Shown here piece after piece: positions 6,745 through 9,906 of a DNA stretch of 9,906 nt. How positions within the stretch are numbered: the stretch's first letter is position 1; each line of letters starts with the position of its first letter. Source of the DNA: Lachnospiraceae bacterium. Lineage in GTDB: Bacteria; Bacillota; Clostridia; Lachnospirales; Lachnospiraceae. Made by a program: the position numbers and the translations under genes. The notes under the pieces were generated by a model. That model had not been told where the DNA came from and did no database searches. It was given only the letters and a program-made list of their open reading frames with translations. The stretch is from contig JAFVEU010000149.1 of assembly GCA_017475845.1 (NCBI GenBank), positions 1 to 9,906 on the forward strand, in the 5' to 3' direction.

Positions 6745-7227
6745 GTGTTTCCAAAGACCTATCACATCAAAAATTACGATTTCTTCCTGGTGCTGGTAGC
6801 CATCGCGATTTCCGTCTACGGGATAGTGATAATCGGCAGTGCCAGGGAGTCCGTGCAGAACCGCCAGATCGTGGGACTGATAATAGGCGTCTGCTTTATG
6901 GTTGTCATATCCCTTGTGGATTACCGGACGATCTTAAACTTTTACTGGGTTTACTATGTCTTAAGCATAATCCTCCTTATGTCCGTGCTGGTCTTCGGCC
7001 GCAAAGTCGGAGGCGCCACAAGATGGATGTCCATTGCGGGTATACAGTTCCAGCCTTCGGAAGTTGCCAAATTTTTGTTGATTTTATTCTTTGCAAAGTT
7101 TATTATGAAAAATAAGGAGAAGATCAGCAGACCCAGCCGGATATTTTCCGGCATTGCCCTGTTTCTTTTCCCTGGGTCCTTATATACAGGGAGCCCGATA
7201 TGTCCACGAGTATCGTATTTATCATGA
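6745..7227 (+). CDS. rodA: RodA (SEDS glycosyltransferase), N-terminal part before a frameshift
   Basis: This frame encodes the first 143 or so residues of RodA, the SEDS peptidoglycan polymerase that works with PBP2. Visible features are several transmembrane helices (about 13-31, 40-57, 65-84) and the signature GGATRWMSIAGIQFQPSEVAKF region starting near residue 89. Homology ends at LFP (nucleotides 7165-7173). After that the frame adds 17 unrelated residues and stops at 7227, while the rest of RodA continues in the -1 frame. Joining the two frames at 7173 gives about 371 residues, the normal RodA length, so only one base is missing. The likeliest lost base is one C in the TTTTCCC run (7167-7172); a sequencing or assembly indel, a real mutation, or recoding are all possible. 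This part lacks the catalytic Asp. GTG 6745 is preceded by AAAGG (6731-6735), a modest ribosome binding site. Confidence 0.85.
   Translation: MFPKTYHIKNYDFFLVLVAIAISVYGIVIIGSARESVQNRQIVGLIIGVCFMVVISLVDYRTILNFYWVYYVLSIILLMSVLVFGRKVGGATRWMSIAGIQFQPSEVAKFLLILFFAKFIMKNKEKISRPSRIFSGIALFLFPGSLYTGSPICPRVSYLS
7167..7173 (+). other. Frameshift point in rodA, matching an X XXY YYZ slippery heptamer
   Basis: In the rodA reading frame the bases are T TTC CCT (7167-7173), which fits the X XXY YYZ pattern for tandem -1 slippage (TTC to TTT and CCT to CCC). A -1 slip here continues as TGG GTC CTT ATA TAC, restoring the RodA sequence FPWVLIYREPD exactly. The upstream limit is a TAA in the -1 frame at 7113, so the shift must lie between about 7116 and 7227. 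A weak CCCTG/CAGGG pairing (7170-7174 with 7187-7191) overlaps the site, so it is not a convincing downstream stimulator. CCC in the second triplet is not among the most efficient slippery triplets. A one-base homopolymer loss explains the data more simply. Confidence 0.4.
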
Positions 7228-7859
7228 TATTTGTGACCATGTTCTTTATCGGAGGGTTGAGCCTAAAGGTGATCTTCGGTACCGCAGCGGTGCTTTTTCC
7301 CATAGTTGTACTGGGACTCATGCTGGTGCTGCAGCCTAATCAGGAGATCATCAAGGATTACCAGCAGGCCAGGATCTTAGCCTGGCTGCAGCCGGAGGAA
7401 TACTCCAACGATGAAGGGTACCAGCAGCAGAACTCCATAGTTGCCATCGGCTCCGGGCAGCTTACGGGTAAGGGGTATAAAAACAACGAGGTGGGCTCCG
7501 TTAAGAACGGTAATTTCATTTCCGAGCCTCAGACGGATTTCATCTTCGCCATTGTAGGAGAGGAGCTGGGATTCTTAGGCTGTATGGCCATTATCCTTCT
7601 GATCCTTATCATCATTATCGAGGTGTTAAGGATAGGGTGGAATGCGTCGGAACTGTCGGGGACGCTGATCGCGGCCGGGGTAGCAGCCCATTTGGGATTT
7701 CAGACCTTTTTTAACATTGCGGTCACAACGGGAGTGATGCCGAATACCGGTATCCCGCTGCCCTTTGTGAGCTACGGTCTCACCTCTCTTGTCAGTATTT
7801 TCATGGAGCTTGGGGTAGTCCTTAATATAGGGCTTTTAAGATCAAGGGACAGATTCTGA
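7200..7859 (+). CDS. rodA: RodA (SEDS glycosyltransferase), C-terminal part after the frameshift
   Basis: This is the rest of RodA in the -1 frame. The homologous reading begins at TGG 7173, giving WVLIYREPD before the ATG at 7200. It contains DMSTSIVFIMIF, the QPEEYSNDEGYQQQNSIVAIGSG region and the GKGYKNNE loop. The EPQTDFIFAIVGEELG motif holds the Asp (codon 7536-7538) that matches the catalytic Asp of SEDS proteins. The terminal signature is MPNTGIPLPFVSYG followed by the last helices. ATG 7200 has AGGGAG (7188-7193) six bases upstream, so this half could be started separately, but a lone half SEDS protein is not known to function. Coding quality is intact on both sides of the break with no further stops. 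That argues for a very recent mutation or a sequence error rather than old decay. The 3' end lies 38 bases before mgsA. Confidence 0.85.
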   Translation: MSTSIVFIMIFVTMFFIGGLSLKVIFGTAAVLFPIVVLGLMLVLQPNQEIIKDYQQARILAWLQPEEYSNDEGYQQQNSIVAIGSGQLTGKGYKNNEVGSVKNGNFISEPQTDFIFAIVGEELGFLGCMAIILLILIIIIEVLRIGWNASELSGTLIAAGVAAHLGFQTFFNIAVTTGVMPNTGIPLPFVSYGLTSLVSIFMELGVVLNIGLLRSRDRF

Positions 7860-7897
7860 TCAAAAAGGGGTTTTAACAGTATTTAAGGGAGGGTATT

Positions 7898-8293
7898 ATG
7901 AACATAGGATTAGTCGCACATGATGCCAAAAAGAAGCTGATGCAGAATTTCTGCATAGCATACAGGGGTATCCTTTCACATCATGATCTCTATGCCACCG
8001 GCACCACCGGCAGGCTTATAGAGGAGATCACAAATTTAACCGTACATAAGTTCTTAGCCGGTCATCTGGGAGGAGAGCAGCAGCTTGGCTCGCAGATAGA
8101 GCATAATGAGATTGATCTGGTGATCTTTTTACGGGATCCACTTACCAGCAAGACCCATGAACCTGATGTCAATAATGTGGTCAGGCTCTGCGATATACAC
8201 AACATTCCATTGGCTACAAACCTTGCCACGGCGGAACTTCTTATCAAATCTCTCGACAGAGGAGACCTTGAGTGGCGTGAGATGTATAAATAA
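7898..8293 (+). CDS. mgsA: Methylglyoxal synthase
   Basis: A 131-residue cytoplasmic enzyme of the MgsA family, which converts dihydroxyacetone phosphate to methylglyoxal and phosphate, a bypass of lower glycolysis. Matching motifs are IGLVAHDAKKK (3-13, with D9 matching E. coli D20), LYATGTTGRL (31-40, phosphate binding), LGGEQQLG (57-64), FLRDPL (77-82), THEPDV (86-91, with H87 and D90 matching E. coli H98 and D101) and IPLATNLATAELLI (103-116). The catalytic Asp of the GGDQQ motif (E. coli D71) is Glu here (E60). The protein is somewhat shorter than the 152-residue E. coli enzyme, mainly at the termini. AAGGGAGGG precedes the ATG by four bases. An mgsA gene right after rodA is a recurrent Firmicutes arrangement. 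Its last 17 bases overlap the next gene. Family is sure; full activity with Glu at this site is inferred. Confidence 0.92.
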   Translation: MNIGLVAHDAKKKLMQNFCIAYRGILSHHDLYATGTTGRLIEEITNLTVHKFLAGHLGGEQQLGSQIEHNEIDLVIFLRDPLTSKTHEPDVNNVVRLCDIHNIPLATNLATAELLIKSLDRGDLEWREMYK

Positions 8294-9281
8294 GTATTCC
8301 ATAAGCATAAAGGCTTTTCTTTCAGCTTTCCTTCTCTTTGCGGCAGCCTCTGCCTTAAGCGGCTGTTCGAAAAGGGAGGTCCGGATGCCCTTCAGGATGG
8401 ATTCCTCCGAAACGGCATTCAGCTTTGAGACTTCCAACGAGAATAATACAGCCCTGCCCTTTGCCACGGACCTTGCGGTTCCGCAGGGTGACCTTATGCC
8501 CGGAGACGAGATAGGCGAAGGGGACGGCTCCTACGGTTCGGCCATTCTGGTGGACAGTGCAAACGCCAATATGATGTACAGCAAAAATGCACTGGCCAGT
8601 CTTTATCCTGCCAGCATGACAAAGGTGATGACGGCAATAGTGGCAGTAAAGAACGCTTCTCCGGATCAGGTTTTCACCGCGGATGAAAGCTGTGTCTTTA
8701 CGGAGGGAGATGTGCAGAAGGTGGGATTAAAGAGCGGTGATACCATGACCATGGATCAGGCGCTTCACCTTCTTCTTATATATTCCGCAAATGATGTGGC
8801 CCAGCTGATCGCCGTAAATATCGCAGGCTCCACGGAAGCCTTTTCCGATATGATGAATTCCGAGGCCGCGGCCCTTGGTGCCACCAATACCCATTTTGTA
8901 AATCCCCACGGTCTGCAGGACGAGAACCACTACACAACTGCCTACGACATGTACCTCATGTTCAATGAAGCCGTAAAGTATGAAGAGATAGTTCAGGTCA
9001 TTTCTTCTCCCAATTATTCCACGGTATACAAGCATTCCGACGGCAGCGAGGCCAGCTTCAGCTGTGATAATACCAACCGCTTCCTTAAAGGCTCTGCCAT
9101 TGCTCCGGGAAATATCAATGTGATCGGAGGGAAGACCGGCACAACCCTGGCCGCAGGGGGCTGTCTTGTGATGCTTTCCAGGGATTCCGGGGGAAATAAC
9201 TACATAAGCTGCGTTATGAAGGGTAAAACCATAGACGTGACCTATGGGAAGACGTCTTCCATGCTTTCCCTTATTAAATGA
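8277..9281 (+). CDS. D-alanyl-D-alanine carboxypeptidase (peptidase S11), predicted lipoprotein
   Basis: A 334-residue serine D,D-carboxypeptidase of the DacA/DacF type, which removes the terminal D-Ala of peptidoglycan stem peptides outside the membrane. Active-site motifs are S113-MTK (nucleophile S113, K116), S170-A-N and K286-TGT. The N-terminus is a lipoprotein signal: basic start, hydrophobic AFLSAFLLFAAASA, then the lipobox LSGC with the modifiable Cys at residue 30. A Ser/Thr/Asn/Glu-rich linker follows to about 85. The protein ends soon after the catalytic domain and lacks the usual C-terminal beta domain and amphipathic anchor of PBP5-type enzymes, so the lipid probably replaces that anchor. 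The start is uncertain. GTG 8277 is chosen because it begins just before the signal peptide; TTG 8268 sits closer to the AGAGGAG at 8258-8264. Frame upstream to 8157 is open but lies within mgsA and looks unrelated. The overlap with mgsA suggests translational coupling. Confidence 0.9.
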   Translation: MRCINKYSISIKAFLSAFLLFAAASALSGCSKREVRMPFRMDSSETAFSFETSNENNTALPFATDLAVPQGDLMPGDEIGEGDGSYGSAILVDSANANMMYSKNALASLYPASMTKVMTAIVAVKNASPDQVFTADESCVFTEGDVQKVGLKSGDTMTMDQALHLLLIYSANDVAQLIAVNIAGSTEAFSDMMNSEAAALGATNTHFVNPHGLQDENHYTTAYDMYLMFNEAVKYEEIVQVISSPNYSTVYKHSDGSEASFSCDNTNRFLKGSAIAPGNINVIGGKTGTTLAAGGCLVMLSRDSGGNNYISCVMKGKTIDVTYGKTSSMLSLIK

Positions 9282-9310
9282 TTGAGAAAAAGTCCTAAAT
9301 GGATTATAAT
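9282..9310 (+). promoter_or_regulatory. Strong sigma-A promoter for the P-loop protein gene
   Basis: TTGAGA (9282-9287) and a perfect TATAAT (9305-9310) are separated by the ideal 17 bases. The -35 begins immediately after the carboxypeptidase stop codon (9279-9281). Start of transcription is expected near 9317. This marks the beginning of a new transcription unit, even though no terminator is seen after the carboxypeptidase gene. Confidence 0.8.
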
Positions 9311-9316
9311 ATAAGA

Positions 9317-9353
9317 GGTCGCAGCGCTGCTGCCACATCAGTTCCGCTGCGCC
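9317..9353 (+). promoter_or_regulatory. Stem-loop at the predicted 5' end of the transcript
   Basis: CGCAGCG (9320-9326) pairs with CGCTGCG (9345-9351), seven base pairs. The stem is extended by GG/CC (9317-9318 with 9352-9353) across one bulged T at 9319, with an 18-base loop. Its left base falls on the predicted transcription start, so the RNA would begin with this stem. A self-complementary GCAGCGCTGC (9321-9330) offers a competing fold or a dimer contact. The Shine-Dalgarno at 9368-9373 is left free. A 5' stabilising hairpin or a cis-regulatory leader are both possible. Confidence 0.4.
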
Positions 9354-9381
9354 ATAACTTTAGAATTAGGAGGATAAAGAT

Positions 9382-9804
9382 ATGATTCAGTTGATCGTAG
9401 CCGAAAAGGGGCAGGGGAAGACCAAATTTCTCCTGGAAAAGGTTTCCGAGGCTCAGAGCAAAGCCAAAGGAAACGTGGTCTTTATCGATAATGACCTTTC
9501 TCATATGTATGAAATAAAAAATACTGTCAGACTGGTTAATGTCAGTGATTATAATATCGGCAATGCCGAAGAATTCTATGGTTTCATAAGCGGGATAATT
9601 TCCGCAGACCATGACCTGGAGCACATTTTTATAGACAAACTTCTTATCATATCTTCCCTTGGCAGTCCTGCTGATGCAGTCGGGCTTATCCGCAAGCTGG
9701 ACAACGTCAGCACCAAATGCGATGTATCCCTTACTATAAGTTTCACAGGAAAGAAATCAGATCTTCCCGAAGATCTTCAAAAAGCGGTACTTGATTTTAT
9801 CTGA
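9382..9804 (+). CDS. Small P-loop NTP-binding protein of unknown function
   Basis: A 140-residue soluble protein with a Walker A motif right at the N-terminus, AEKGQGKT (7-14, K13 and T14), after a hydrophobic beta strand MIQLIV. A second strand, NVVFIDND (31-38), and a Walker-B-like HIFIDK (81-86, Asp85) follow. No membrane segment, signal peptide or second domain is present. Its length is about half that of a standard P-loop ATPase, so it holds little more than the nucleotide-binding core. Similar short clostridial proteins are, to my recollection, annotated as hypothetical or loosely as PilT-like; nothing here supports a pilus role. AGGAGG (9368-9373) lies eight bases before the ATG, an ideal site. 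It has its own strong promoter and a downstream hairpin, so it is probably a single-gene unit. The function is not known. Confidence 0.85.
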   Translation: MIQLIVAEKGQGKTKFLLEKVSEAQSKAKGNVVFIDNDLSHMYEIKNTVRLVNVSDYNIGNAEEFYGFISGIISADHDLEHIFIDKLLIISSLGSPADAVGLIRKLDNVSTKCDVSLTISFTGKKSDLPEDLQKAVLDFI

Positions 9805-9825
9805 TCTTAATCCTGACAGATTACG

Positions 9826-9851
9826 GGCTGGCGCGTAATGTGCCAGCCTTT
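9826..9851 (+). terminator. Hairpin terminator after the P-loop protein gene
   Basis: GGCTGGCGC (9826-9834) pairs with GTGCCAGCC (9840-9848): nine pairs including one G-U, around a five-base GTAAT loop. It is followed by TTT and a mixed T-containing stretch. The stem is strong but the T run is short, so termination may be partial. It begins about 20 bases after the stop codon and ends about ten bases before the next possible start codon. Confidence 0.65.
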
Positions 9852-9859
9852 CACTGATT

Positions 9860-9906
9860 ATGGCAAAAAAAGCTCATAAAAGTAAAAAGACTACGGAAAA
9901 GAACAA
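9860..9906 (+). CDS. Start of a lysine-rich protein, cut by the window edge
   Basis: An ATG at 9860 opens a frame that remains open to the end: MAKKAHKSKKTTEKN, six lysines in fifteen residues. An in-frame TAA at 9836-9838 means no earlier ATG is possible. There is no recognisable Shine-Dalgarno; the terminator-like hairpin occupies the place where one would be expected. Lys/Thr-rich beginnings of this kind occur on FtsK/SpoIIIE DNA translocases and some ribosomal or DNA-binding proteins, but fifteen residues cannot decide between them. It may also be a chance frame. Confidence 0.4.
   Translation, partial: MAKKAHKSKKTTEKN

Noticed and set aside
7862..7874. AAAAAGGGGTTTT between rodA and mgsA as a terminator.
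   Set aside because: Only four A-T pairs around a GGGG loop; too weak to terminate, and mgsA is likely in the same operon.
8157..8276. Upstream extension of the carboxypeptidase frame to an ATG at 8157.
   Set aside because: It lies wholly inside mgsA, encodes no family-like sequence, and would put 40 residues ahead of a well-formed lipoprotein signal peptide.
8727..9338. 203-codon open frame on the minus strand.
   Set aside because: It is antisense to the carboxypeptidase catalytic domain, whose SxN and KTG motifs are clear on the + strand; no motif or ribosome binding site supports the minus frame.

Overview
This window looks like chromosomal core DNA from a Gram-positive Clostridia-type bacterium, most likely of the Lachnospiraceae kind. 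The evidence is AGGAGG-type ribosome binding sites, tightly packed co-directional genes, frequent ATA and AGG/AGA codons, and the order radC-mreB-mreC-mreD-PBP2-rodA-mgsA. Every convincing gene is on the + strand. I see no mobile element, CRISPR array, rRNA or tRNA.

Layout: (1) positions 2-421 hold the end of a PLP-dependent methionine gamma-lyase/aluminium-resistance family gene. (2) A sigma-A-like promoter (479-507) and a short leader, whose hairpin covers the Shine-Dalgarno, lead into radC (551-1291). (3) A roughly 110-base leader with two tandem hairpins and a possible 20-codon ORF precedes the elongation cluster: mreB (1403-2425), mreC (2436-3311), mreD (3315-3833), a large class B PBP2 (3826-6717) and rodA (6745-7859, interrupted by a frameshift). 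(4) mgsA (7898-8293) overlaps a lipoprotein-type D,D-carboxypeptidase gene (8277-9281). (5) A near-consensus promoter (9282-9310) starts a separate unit: a short P-loop protein of unknown function (9382-9804), a hairpin terminator (9826-9851), and the first codons of a lysine-rich protein that runs off the window.

How the genes work together: MreB, MreC and MreD form the cytoskeletal and membrane scaffold of the elongasome. RodA (SEDS glycosyltransferase) and PBP2 (transpeptidase) are its peptidoglycan synthase pair, and the D,D-carboxypeptidase trims stem peptides. The mgsA gene adds a glycolytic bypass enzyme to the same transcript. The gaps are small from mreB onward, with overlaps at mreD/PBP2 and mgsA/carboxypeptidase, so 551-9281 is plausibly one operon with internal control in the mreB leader.

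No wholly new system is evident. The points most worth a second look are the rodA frameshift, which lies exactly on an X XXY YYZ heptamer; an MreB with altered nucleotide-binding motifs; a PBP2 carrying about 240 extra residues; a methylglyoxal synthase with Glu at the catalytic Asp position; and structured leaders before radC, mreB and the last gene.
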